Shown here in pieces: positions 11,212-22,199 of a stretch of 64,000 nucleotides of DNA (positions within the stretch are counted from its first letter, which is position 1; each line of letters starts with the position of its first letter). Under the pieces are notes generated by a model that made no database searches, was not told where the DNA came from, and saw only the letters and a list, made by a program, of their open reading frames with translations. Position numbers and translations under genes: made by a program. Source of the stretch: Beverwykella pulmonaria (lineage: Eukaryota > Ascomycota > Dothideomycetes > Pleosporales > Melanommataceae); contig BCHH01000001.1 in the NCBI GenBank assembly GCA_001599595.1, positions 2,389,837-2,453,836 of the forward strand, read 5' to 3'.

Positions 11212-11973
11212 GGGTGTACATAGCGCCGTGTATCTGTAGCATTATTATTTGACACTATTAGGAGGTTATAGCGCGTTTTGCACTTATCAAGAAGAAATTA
11301 TTTCGAAAGAAATGAATAATAGACATCTCCCAGGGGTTTTGGGACGTCTTATATTGTACAAGGGAAGCACCATTTTGAGAGAAAAGTTAATGTCGTTGTC
11401 GTTGCTAGAGGGTTTGAAGGTCTTGCACGCAGTCGAAGATGACCATGGAATGAGGAGGAATAGATGGACGACAAGAATACGAGCGAGAGCGCGAGCTTCC
11501 CAGTCGACTGAGTTGAGCAGTTGATTTCAATACCCATATTGCTTGTTATCGTTTCAAACTCGTATCCGTGTTAGTCCGCCTTCACCTAAGCGCTACTTAC
11601 ATTTCTACTCTACATTATCCAACGTCTTGTGCCAACCGTCCGCAACGTCAAGAGTTTTGGAAAAGATTTCGCAGTCATGTCACTGAGCAAAGGCAAAGGC
11701 AAAGATATTCGGGCATATCAATCCATGATACTGATTATTCCATTTATATTGTTCTCTCCCCCCAGTCAAGTCCTGTCAATCAAAGTACCGGTTTCTATCG
11801 ATAATACCGAAGATCCAATTCCAAATGTGCCCGTAGGCCCAAGTAAAGTAAATTGCGCCCTTCCCAATAGTTTCGTTTGAATGTGCGGAGGCGCTGACAT
11901 TAAGCTGATGGTGCGTTGGTTCTTAGCTCAAGTCCTCCTTGTCAAGTAGTTGTAGTATGGTGGTTGGGATGGT
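11212..11973. other. Intergenic between convergent EXO1 and the small secreted-peptide gene
   Basis: Holds the 3' ends of two convergent genes. No additional gene supported; the open frames at 11568-11880 lack recognisable similarity. Confidence 0.4.
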
Positions 11974-12179
11974 CTAGCAGCCCACAATCTCGGACACTTG
12001 CCCGTTGACGCTGGTCACGCACATGCCGTGATTCTGGCGGGCTTCTGTATATCTTATTAGCATACTGTCCAGCATCTCTCCAGTAGGGGTTTGGATGACA
12101 TACCCTCAACGGCAACGGGGGCCGCGAACGCAATAGCGGCGAAAGAAAGCACAGTGGCGAAGATAGTGGAGAACTGCAT
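11974..12179 (-). CDS. Small secreted peptide (48 residues, two Cys)
   Basis: CDS complement(join(11974..12044,12104..12179)). Exon 1 encodes a clear signal peptide, MQFSTIFATVLSFAAIAFA followed by APVAVE, with cleavage expected after AFA. Exon 2 encodes EARQNHGMCVTSVNGQVSE and ends IVGC then TAG. The intron is canonical (GTATGT donor, ATATACAG acceptor) and joins in phase 1. The mature peptide would be about 29 residues with two cysteines, one of them the last residue, so one intramolecular disulfide is possible. No family is recognised. Such peptides in plant- or animal-associated ascomycetes are often effector candidates or extracellular signals; here that is inference only. Both exons are below normal ORF-length cutoffs, so automated annotation could miss it. 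Confidence 0.72.
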
Positions 12180-14812
12180 GATTACGGTATAAAGTAACTT
12201 GTTGATGAACTTTAGAGTATTGAAAGGAGAGTGCAACAGGTATGGAATCGCCCGGCGATATAATAAAAAAAAGAATGAAAGAAGTTGAGGTAGGTTGAAT
12301 AGTAAGGTTTGCTGAAGTGAATGGAGAGAAGAGCCTCAGCGGTTGTAGGGCATGTTGGCGCTTTAATACGCCGCCACAGCCCTCAACTATTTTCAAATCA
12401 TGACGATGAAGATGGCTTGTGCTGGGCCTGAGACTCCACCCGAAAAAGTGCGTGGTAGATTTGGCTGTGCTTGAAACCGGATACCCGTCGTTCCTGAGGA
12501 TCGCTCAGAGGACGAGGCCAAGCCGGGACGAAGCGGTGAGGTGGTATTGGATGGACAAGTAGGGAGAGGCGGCAAGTGTGTCAGGCCCACGGAGGGGCTG
12601 CCTCAGGATGCCAAGAAGGGGAGGGGAGACGCGCACATGGAGAATATTGTAAGATTGCAGGTAAAGCCGTGTTAGGCTTAGGATCCCGAATGCCGCGGAT
12701 TTGAGCGCCTATACAGTAGACTGTGTTGGTTTGGTTGAGGTTACTTTTGGATACATAGATTGTGCTACGGCTTTGCGAGGGGTTGTTGGCACGGAGATAT
12801 TTCGAACATCGAATTATCCCAGCTTTTTTTAGACTATGCCCCATCTACTAAAATCCACAACCACCTAGGCCCCGATTTTCAGGTGGGGAACACGTTCATC
12901 GTTCTCCCTGAGTTGTTCTGGAGATCCTCAGAATACCGGCGCGGCATGAAACCGGTGCGAAGATTCTCAAACCGACGCGAAACCCGGTGTGAACGATCGT
13001 CAGAAGTCGGGCTTGAGGCTGAGATGCACGTGTTGAGTTTGGATGTACGAATAGGAAAAGGAACGACACGGATTGTTCGAACGTGAACGAGGATGGAGAA
13101 TTGAAGAGGGGGAAGAGGAGATATTGGAGGTGAGGTTGTGGTTGGTGGTGGCGCTAGTCCAGGTTGGGATCGCAGGGGTTGAGCGGTTTAAGGTTACCAA
13201 CTAATCGAATCTCATTCAATAACGTAGTAGGAACCCTCTCAAAAAGGAAGCAAGAGCACAATTGGAACTGTACAACTGAGATGATAGTCAATGGAGACTG
13301 GCCCCTAGAATCGAAGCGCGTAAATCATCGATCTTGATTGATCGCACTGGCTTCCAGGTATTTCTTGCCCCTTTGAGATCATAAGCAAGTGAGATATCTA
13401 GTCTCTCTTGCTATTTTCTCTCTTTAGTCTTAGTGTTTGTTTTGTCCTGAATTTCATCTTTCTTTTTCCTTTTGCAGTGCACGTCGTTTAAGTATATCTT
13501 ATAATGTATTGTTCTATTTACAGTTAGGCTGCCAAGCACCTCATCTACAAGAATTCTCGCGACGAGATATCTCAGCCTCATCACATCCACCTCATGTGAG
13601 CTCATCTCATCAAGCCTCTCACGCGACGCTTGATCGACGATTTGAATCACCCACCCGCCGTCCCTTTTAGCTTTGTTTTTTATTTTTGTTTTTTAGATAG
13701 CATCTCCCAGCTTCGTCTCGGTCTCCGTTCAGGGGGATCAACACCTCACTGATCGATAGAGAAGCTCTACTATCTCTACTCTGATAGGCCTGTCTTGCTA
13801 AGCTCACGGCAAGCTTCAAGGCAAGCACAACGCTCACGGGGCCTATCACGAGCCTGAGTACGAGCCTATCGGTCAATTACGTGAGGCGAGACGAGCTCTG
13901 GCCCCCAATACAAGCGTTCCACAACCAAACTACCTACTTCCTGCAGGCCGGAGTGATAAATAGAGCGCTGTCAAATACTTGAGGCGGACACATAGTGCCA
14001 AGTTTTTGATTCTCCATTACCCATTCATGATCTTTAAAAGACCGGGAAGTACGAGCACTTGGATTTGTCTATGCCAATTCCTCTGGGATATCTCAATCAT
14101 GGTGGATGGTACTTGGCAGCTGACTTTAGGATTCAAGAGCCTGGGGAAATGAGATAATTGAAGGGCATTAAGGGACATGCGAATGTAGGATTGTGGATGT
14201 GAGTTGGATCAGATGCCCTAATGCTCTGATGATGATGGTGAAAATTGTGCTGGGTGCTGTCACGCATGAGAAGGGTCATGAATCTGCTGCTACTGCCCCT
14301 GGACGGTACAATGGGGCAATGTAGGGAAAGGCTCCTAAAACTTCTTAGAAGGTCCCTGGATCAGAGTCTGTGAGTGTAGACATTCTGTAAGCTTCAATTC
14401 GACCTGAGGAGTGTAACTAACGTATTACACTTAGACTTGACTCTATTGCCCGAGTCTAGCTCTACCGGCCACATGTGATGCTTTCCGTGCAGTCCTTTAG
14501 TCAAATTTAGTTGAAGGCGAAGGTGCCTATCGATTTGAGAGGGCCTTGAGGTTAACGCTTGTCGTTACTAGTTGTTTCATGTCACTTCCATCTCAGTCTC
14601 TCATCATCAATGGGAGCTGGCGGTGAAAGTGAGTGAAAGAGAAAGCTAGAATCAGCGTCGTCGTCGTCATTTGCTACCCCGTTGTTGTCTTATTGTATGT
14701 TGTCCTGTCGCCTTTGACAGTCGCACTTTCCATCGACCACGCCAATGCTTCAGCCTCACAACGTCGTTTCTCGTCTCCTACGTACAGTAATACTGCCTAC
14801 CTCAACAATACC
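12180..14812. other. Gene-poor stretch
   Basis: No gene supported on either strand. A lone intron-like signal on the + strand (GTAAGC at about 14387, CTAAC, then TTAG near 14434) has no convincing coding flanks. In-frame coding upstream of 14813 is possible from an ATG at 14633, but those residues look like translated leader sequence. Confidence 0.35.
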
Positions 14813-17102
14813 ATGAACAAGATTGCAGTCTCGGCCGGTCAACTCGTAAGCCCGAAAAAGTAAGTTTACCGCCACGAGCGAGGTACAGAGACACATTCAC
14901 TCTCGAGCAAGAAATGCCGACGACTCCACCGTGCCAGACAAGGACGAAAAGACAGAAAGGGACTGGCGGAAGAAGATTACAGGTGCTCGGTCAAAGACAC
15001 CTCTGCAGCCCACATTTGCAGCTCTGGACGAGGATGTCAACGAACTTCGTCGCCGTCAACCTTCAGACAAGCTTGACAAGACCGGCTGGAGGAAGACCGT
15101 TCACGGCACCCGACCACAAACCCCCGTTGGAGCCACGGGTAAGCCTGCTCCTGTTGATGAATATGCAGAGGATGCCTGCAACCAGCATGGATCAGAGACA
15201 CCCAGATCCATGCCACGCCAACGGAGCGTACCAAGACCTACTCTATCACGATTCATGTCCGGATATCTTGCACTCACAACCACGCCGAAAGATTCAACAT
15301 TCTCAGAGCCATGGGGTGAAGATTCTCCGTCAATTTTCATTGCACTAGTGAGTACAATTTCAATGTGTTGCTACAAGATCTACACAAGATCGCACTGGAG
15401 TTGGAACGTATTGACTTTTCATCACAACAACAGGTTGACCCCATGGCCGTGTTGTAAGCAATTCATTCTTACCTATGTAACAGCTTCTCCGAGCCCATCC
15501 CACCTCAGCATTATAGTGGACTTTTTCGTGTGTTCGAAGATTACAGGAAACTAAGAGAAAAGAAAGACAATTTAAAGACCTTGTTGAAAGAAACTCTGGA
15601 GGGCTACCAGGATGCTGAGGAGTCTTGGACGGCGGCGGAAGATAGCTATGAAGCTGAGATCCGTCGTCTAGAGCTGCTGATTGCACGTGACACATCCGGA
15701 ATGCTAGGGCTCATGGCTGTCCGACAAGGTAGTGTGTTGAAGCACTCCCGACCGCAGCGAAAGACTTTGCCAGCAGATCAACTAAAGGCAGCGTATGAAC
15801 ATTTATCACCGGGCGAGCTCGATACACAAATAAAGGCGGGTATTCAGAGAGGTAAAGCGTTTGCGAACGTTTGTTTGAATCATGGTAATTAAACTAACAG
15901 ACCTTGTGTAGTACTCCTGTATCGTCCGTCATCACCTTCAGGAAAATGGCTGCTCTTTCCAGACAGTTCTCAAGCGACGATTCTTCCCAAGAAGAACGGA
16001 TAATTGGAACCCCACCTAGCCTTGGTGGCAAGGGGCATGGTACCCTGTCACGAAAATTGAAGAGTAAGTTAGATTTGCCCAATTTGGGTAATATGGGAGC
16101 CTCAAACTCGTTGACTCGATCCGTTTACTCTGGTTTCTCTGGATTCGGGGACCTTTTGCCAGACGAAATCGAAGCTGCTAATACAAGCTTCCTGGATACT
16201 GGAGTGGAGTGTGAGGCTTTTGTTGCGCTGCGAGACTTGGGCACCATTGGTTGCTCGGAGGTGAGGTATCAACGCTGAATTATTTATCAACAAGCTTATG
16301 TCGTTCTTCCACTCTAGCGAAGAGAAGTGCAACAAGGACACGGACTCGAAATCGTCGAGTAAAGAAGAGGATACCACGATTTTCGCACCCGCCAGTCCTC
16401 TCGGAGGCATGGGCGACTAGACCCCGAATCGTCGTCTACAGTCATGGCTGAGTTCCGACCAGAGACGACGAAGGTATTTCTCCTTCTAGCACGGCAACGA
16501 TCAACTTCGGACTCTCGAAAGGAACCTTGAGGTGTATCAGTTACAGACGGAGTCGTGACGCACGCCGTCTCCCGACTTACGTGGTCTTGTATATGATTCT
16601 CGATCGAAAGCTTCTTCAAGTCGACTTCACACACTTAATGCTGAGCTTCAGAAGCCGTCTAAAATCCCAAGTCCTGTCCAAAGACCTACCTTCAGACATG
16701 TTCGCCGAGATAACTCAGTCTCCAGCGTGCAGTCTGTTTCTGCCAGACCTCGAATGGACAATCGACTTGCCTCAAGGTCCAGCATTGTGACGGTGATCTA
16801 TGGGTCTAGTGGAAGCATGCGACTTCAGTCGACCAGCAGGGGCAGTTCTATCCACAGATTGCGTCAAGCAGAAAGCCACACCACAAAGGAGCAGACCGGC
16901 AGCTTTTAGACTTCGTAACAGTGTCGTTGCATTGGCGGCAGCGAGGGAAACTGATAATGCGAGCAAATCAGCTGGATCGAAGGGTGAAAGTAGTCCGGCG
17001 AGTTCGAAGACTCGAGCAGCTCGCACTTCTACAAAGGTCCAATCCGAGAATGACGCTCCAGAAAAGCATTCCCCGGTTCATTATGACTGGTGGAAACCTT
17101 AA
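14813..17102 (+). pseudogene. Decayed multi-exon gene, coiled-coil protein of unknown family
   Basis: A run of protein-like segments on one strand cannot be joined into one open frame. Exon 1 (14813-14859) splices cleanly to 14912 (SPKK/NADDSTVPDKDEK). Frame 0 then stays good to about 15340 (RDWRKKITGARSKTP, two similar 'GWRKTVHGTRPQTP' motifs). Coding character then shifts to another frame (FNVLLQDLHKIALELERID), which is cut by an in-frame TAA at 15455 and resumes as SFSEPIPPQHYSGLFRVFED plus a Glu/Lys-rich coiled coil (about 15540-15690). After a canonical intron (15852 to about 15911) the protein-like frame (LSRQFSSDDSSQEERI) is out of phase with its donor. More shifts follow before a plausible terminus, HYDWWKP then TAA. 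At least four independent lesions indicate a pseudogene, or a locus with assembly indels. Not recognised as any named family. Confidence 0.55.
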
Positions 17103-19383
17103 TATATCCGAAACATGGCAGTCGCTCCCACGGTTCGCATATATATAAAGTGATGACAGATTGATGGTGTAGGTTAATAGCCGGGCGAATGTTGAAGTGG
17201 AACCCCGTTGGCACATACACAGTAAGATTATTTGTTGAGGTGTAACTCTGGTGCATGTCACCCACATTGTCCAAGCACAATTCATTTGTTCTCTACTAAT
17301 CTGGTATTTTTTTAATCAAATTCCTCATGTCTTTCGTCTCACTTCTATAGCATGGTTGGTCGCTATATGATGGCGACCAGAATGGTGAGAGGATACGTTG
17401 GCATGGGATCGCTGTACAAACGATGTAAGGATCATGGCTAGGGTGGTAATTGAGGGATCACACACCTTGTGTAACACAATAATGAAATTCACAGTTCAAA
17501 TCTTTAAATCCCGATCACATCTCACATCAGCACCGCTGTTCTGCGATGGAGACGAAGGTTTCTTTGATCGAGCTAATCTACTGATAGGCCTCGTAGCACT
17601 GGAGGTCACATCTACCCCCTCTTTTCGGCTAATGCATATCTTTCCCAGCTGGTGTCTGGCGTCCTAAGGTACGTTGCGGTGCGAGATCCCAATAGGCCGA
17701 AAAGACTTTGGAACGGTCCAATCTACGACGCGGCGTTTGACACCGTGGCTGTGCCACACAAAGTACGCGTCTTCAAGCCGACTACGACTCATGGCAGAAG
17801 ATCTAGACAAAAAGATATTCCCTTGGGAGGTTCAACTTTCGCCACAATGTTCGTCAGCGATCAGCGCGACGGCGCCACAGATGTCGCGCCACACGTCAAC
17901 GTCGTCGGGCAAATAAGGGAGCAATCGGCAGGCCGTGCGGGAGCTCCAGTTCCATCGGGTGGTGATGCGACATATCCCGCACATAGATGTGCCGTTTTGT
18001 AAACTAACATTCCGCCACAGTTTTTCTTACGACACAAGGACGGCTATTACTCTGCAGTTGGACCGAGCACGCACTGGCGAACGGCAGATGCCGGAAACGT
18101 GCCGCATGCTGACCAGGCCGGTGCTATCATGCATTTGTGCCCACTCGCCGTGGCTCACGACGAAGGACTCGGAAAGAGGACTCTTTTGTCGAGGTAACAT
18201 GAAGATTGCAGACTCGGCATGGATTCGGGAAAACCGGCCGCCTCAAAGTCCCCTTAATCTCGGCTGGTGACTTTGTTCAAGAAATAAGTAATGTTATCTG
18301 ACTAGGCCGTCAGCGGGCAAGTTGGATATTTCCCAAGCGATTACGGCTGATTGAGTTTTGACGCTGGCTGGCGTGTGGTTGGCCATCATGGATCGTTTTA
18401 GCGGCGGATGGCGGGGCCATCCTCGTCGGCGCTCATCCGCCGTCGAACGCAGGGGAAATTGGTAGCAAGCGTGATTCAAGGACGGGCACTCTTTGGCGGG
18501 TTGTTTGCACTGCTCACCCAGTAATGCGACGTGTGGGCGGCAGAGCAACATGGGCAAATACGAGACATTGGGATGGACATGGAAAATGGGCTGATATCGA
18601 TGTCCACGGCTGTTCTATGGCAGATGTCATCGCTCGCCAGACGTTGTGTGCTGCCAGCGCACGGGAAGCTGGAGCTTTCGGCTCTTGCTGCCCACGTACT
18701 GTTTCGCTGCAAGTGGCGTAGTGCTTCTCGGATGGGCTCCTTTGGGACGATAATTACCGGAGCTACGCCCGGCGCTCAGAGGTCGCGACGGATTCCAGAA
18801 ACGACGGGCTGGGACAGGGTGTGGCACAGACACCGTGGGCCGCGCGCACGTAGACAGTTGATGGGAGGGACTGCACTCTGCAGCGACAATCGCACCCCTT
18901 TTGGGCACGCAGGGCTTCTGGATGGCCTGCCGAAGACGTAGGGCAGTGGCGGTGCACGCGCCTTCGCCGCCCGCACCGACGAAGCGGTGGTGTCTCACAG
19001 AGAGCAGCTCGGCGCGAGGCATCACGCCGCAGCGCAGTAACGCATCACGTTAGAGCACGCAGCGCACGGCCATGCCTCTTCCCTCCCCACTCATCACTCC
19101 CGCTGCCCTCTGGCACTAGCTGTCCCATGCTCCATGCCATGCCCTCCAACAGACGCGCGACGCCCCCCAAGCGCTGCCGTTTGATCCAGTCAAAGCTCGC
19201 CTGCTAGCTTGATAAAAGACGCCTGACCTCTGAGTGTATGCCGCTGGCCCTGGTCCTGTGGCTTGACTCGGTGTGGCATTTGCTCCGCTCAAGTCACCTT
19301 GGAGCCTCTCCCATCCTCCGACCTCACCTCACTCTCGATGCACTTGACGAACACCCATCACGTCTGTTTAGAGCTCCCCAGCG
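17103..19383. other. Gene-poor stretch upstream of the CP2-type factor
   Basis: No gene supported. The part from about 18,400 to 19,100 is clearly more GC-rich than its surroundings, but its open frames overlap on both strands and none looks like protein. The final ~300 bases should be the leader and promoter of the CP2/Grainyhead-type gene. Confidence 0.4.
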
Positions 19384-22199
19384 ATGTTTCGAAATCGGTA
19401 CGATTCCTCATGTGTTGTCGCGTTGGTTGACAGCTCGCTCTGGTGTGCGCGTCGCGCGCGCATTTCCTGGCTGTCTGCGTAGACCTTGTACCTAACTAGA
19501 CAGCAGGACCAATTCGCAGAAGCCGGATGAGGAGTTGATCCAGAACTTCAAGGCTTCATTTCCACACCTTGCTGCGACCTCGCGCTCGCAGTCCCTCAAC
19601 AATCCTACGGCAACATCGCTCACTGATGCGCTCGATGTAGCACATCATTCTCGGTATGTTCTTCGAGTCTCGCTCCCGCTGCGTACCCACCTGGCCGTCA
19701 TGCGCTGGCCTAAACGCGCTATTTTTCGCACCTGAGCTCACCGACTCCAACCCCCATTGCGATACCTCCAACTTCCAAAAACTGACTTTGTCTTGTCTTG
19801 TAGACATTTTGGCGACCAGGAAGATATCAAGGACCAGGACCCAACGCCTCGGCCAAACCCCGAGCAATGGAGATTTACGCCGTCCCTCCTCGACCCAAAC
19901 AGCTTTGCATTCACTTCTTTCGCTAACCAGCCGCCTGGATATTACACTCCTACTCCAGGTGGCACCAACACCCTCTATCACAGTCAGGCTGGAGACCTGC
20001 ATACCCCCGGATTTAGCTTTGGCCTAGGCACTCCGCTCTCGTTAGCCACGTCAGAAGGTGGTCTGCATGCTGGTCACTCTGGGCAAAGCAGCCATTTACA
20101 CGGTTTCAATCCTCATGCTCTTGGGACTCATCATTTCGCAAATCAAAATCCTTTCGCGCTTCACTCCCAACATGCCCCAGCCTTTGCGCCGCATCAATTT
20201 ACTCATGGACCTTCGGCGTTTGAGCCCCCTCCGCTCGCGCGGACCCACGAGAGCTCGCCCATGGACAACACGATGCAAGATGTCGAAATGCAAGAGCAGT
20301 CGCCATTGATTGGCTTCACACCTCAGACATTTGATGAAACCGTTCAGCCCACCCTGTCGCGCCAGCCTACCCAGAAGTAAGTTTAAATCAAGAATTAGCT
20401 CTGTGTAGTTCTGTAAGAAAGTTGATCCAGACACTTACAAGCCGCAGTTTCCGCTATCACGTTACTTTAAATGCACCAACAGCTATGATTAAAACAGCAG
20501 ATGAAATACCGGTAACATATCTTAATAAAGGTCAAGCGTACTCGATTGCATTGGTTGATACGGCTCCTGTCCAGTCATCGTCCGCTCCAGTCAAGTACAG
20601 GACTTTCATCCGCATTTCTTTTGAGGACGAACAACAGCGAGCCCGTCCTGCAGCATGTTGGCAATTATGGAAGGAGGGTCGCGGTACCAACGAAGCCCAT
20701 CAAAGAGGAGGTCGTCTCCAAGCTGTTGAGTTCGTCGATCCAAGCCAGGTCGGCGGCGGAGAAGTGCAGGGACGGCCAAGAGTCGAGCTCGAATCATCCT
20801 CCTTCGACGGTTTCTGTGTGACTTGGACACCCGTTCACAACAGCGCCCCAGAATGCTCTATCGCCGTGCGTTTCAATTTCCTCTCCACAGATTTCAGTCA
20901 CTCCAAGGGTGTCAAAGGCATACCAGTTCGGTTATGCGCAAAGACGGAGCTGCTCGCGACTGGGCCTGGATCGCCGCCGGAGACTGCGAAGGAGCTCTGC
21001 TATTGCAAAGTAAAGCTGTTCCGAGATCACGGGGCCGAGCGAAAGCTGTCAAACGATATCGCGCACGTCAAGAAGACGATTGACAAATTAAAACAACAGA
21101 TCGCCCAAGTCGAATCAGGTATGAAAGACTTTGGAAAGCGAAAGCGCAGCGGATCCATATCGAAATCTACGCCCAGCGCGCGACCAGGCAAAGTTCCGAA
21201 GCACAAGAGAACGTGGTCAATGTCGTCGGCAAGCTCAGCGTCTGGAACTCGCGCTCCGGCTGAGGAGGACTTGCATCAAAAGCTAGCTACTCTTCAAGAT
21301 ATGTTCAGCTCGACCAGACCCGCAAGCGTACTCTACCTCAAGGGCGACGAGCACGACGATCCCGATCTACATCCCGTGCAACTCACTGGAACACCACAAG
21401 ATCTGGCCAAAATTGACACAAATATTGACACGACAATGTGGGATAAGCACAGTAGCAATACTGGAGCAACATCATCCATTGTATCACCTACACCGAGTTC
21501 GCAATCTCTACACTCTGAGCAGCGTCGGGGCTCCTCCTTCCAGCCGCCGGCTCCCTTCCAGCCTGTGTCGCGAATGTCGTCGAACGAATGGCGAAGCCTA
21601 CAACAGACAGCAACAGGCGATCTCAAACCCCTCGCAAGCATTCCTGGGGGATCCGATGTTCCGACGAAAGTTCAGCGACCCTATACCGACGATCATAGCC
21701 TTTCTGGGTGGATTGAAGCCTTAGGCGTCGATCAGACTTATCAACCGCCACCCGAGCCCATGCTAAAGCCAGGTACGATTCCTTCTCATGTTTTCATACA
21801 TCATATGCTAATAATAGTCACGTTGCAGTCGCATGTTTCTTCGTTCAACCCAGGATCGCCGGTAAACAGCCGGAAGACAATTACTTCAGGGCCGTGTATC
21901 TAATGGACCGCACGGAAAAGGCGCTAGTTCAGGGAATCGCAATGAAGATCAATATCGAACCCACAAAAGTCGCCCGAACGATCCGAATCAACCAGAAAGG
22001 GTTACAAATCCTCATGGACGACGACGCGGTCCAAGAGATCCCGGAACAACAGGACATGACGGCCGAATTCCACGAAATTGCCACGCCGCCGACGAAGAGA
22101 GAATGGGACGCTGGCCCCACAGACATACAGGTGGATGGTGACATCAGTGTTACCGAGAATGTGAACTCGACCAGCTACGAGCTCCGACTTCTCTTCTAA
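19384..22199 (+). CDS. CP2/Grainyhead-family transcription factor
   Basis: CDS join(19384..19397,19504..19653,19804..20376,20448..21772,21829..22199), 810 residues. The gene is identified by the CP2 DNA-binding domain at about residues 246-440: FRYHVTLNAPTAMIKTADEI, ITYLNKGQAYSI-type text (VTYLNKGQAYSIALVDTAP), FRISFEDEQQRA-like (FIRISFEDEQQR), SSFDGFCVTWTPVHNSAPEC, and GVKGIPVRLCAKTEL with the following KVKLFRDHGAERK. A Lys/Arg-rich linker and Ser-rich region follow. The last exon encodes a ubiquitin-like dimerisation-type tail (DNYFRAVYLMDRTEKALVQG). In Neurospora the Grainyhead-like gene is csp-2, needed for conidial separation and cell-wall remodelling; the same role here is inference. 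Exon 1 is only 14 nt (MFRN plus two bases). Acceptor 2 is a tandem CAGCAG (19501-19506), which allows one optional Arg. All other junctions are canonical. Confidence 0.9.

Noticed and set aside
14387..14435. Isolated intron-like sequence (GTAAGC...CTAAC...TTAG)
   Set aside because: No coding flanks in any frame on either side.
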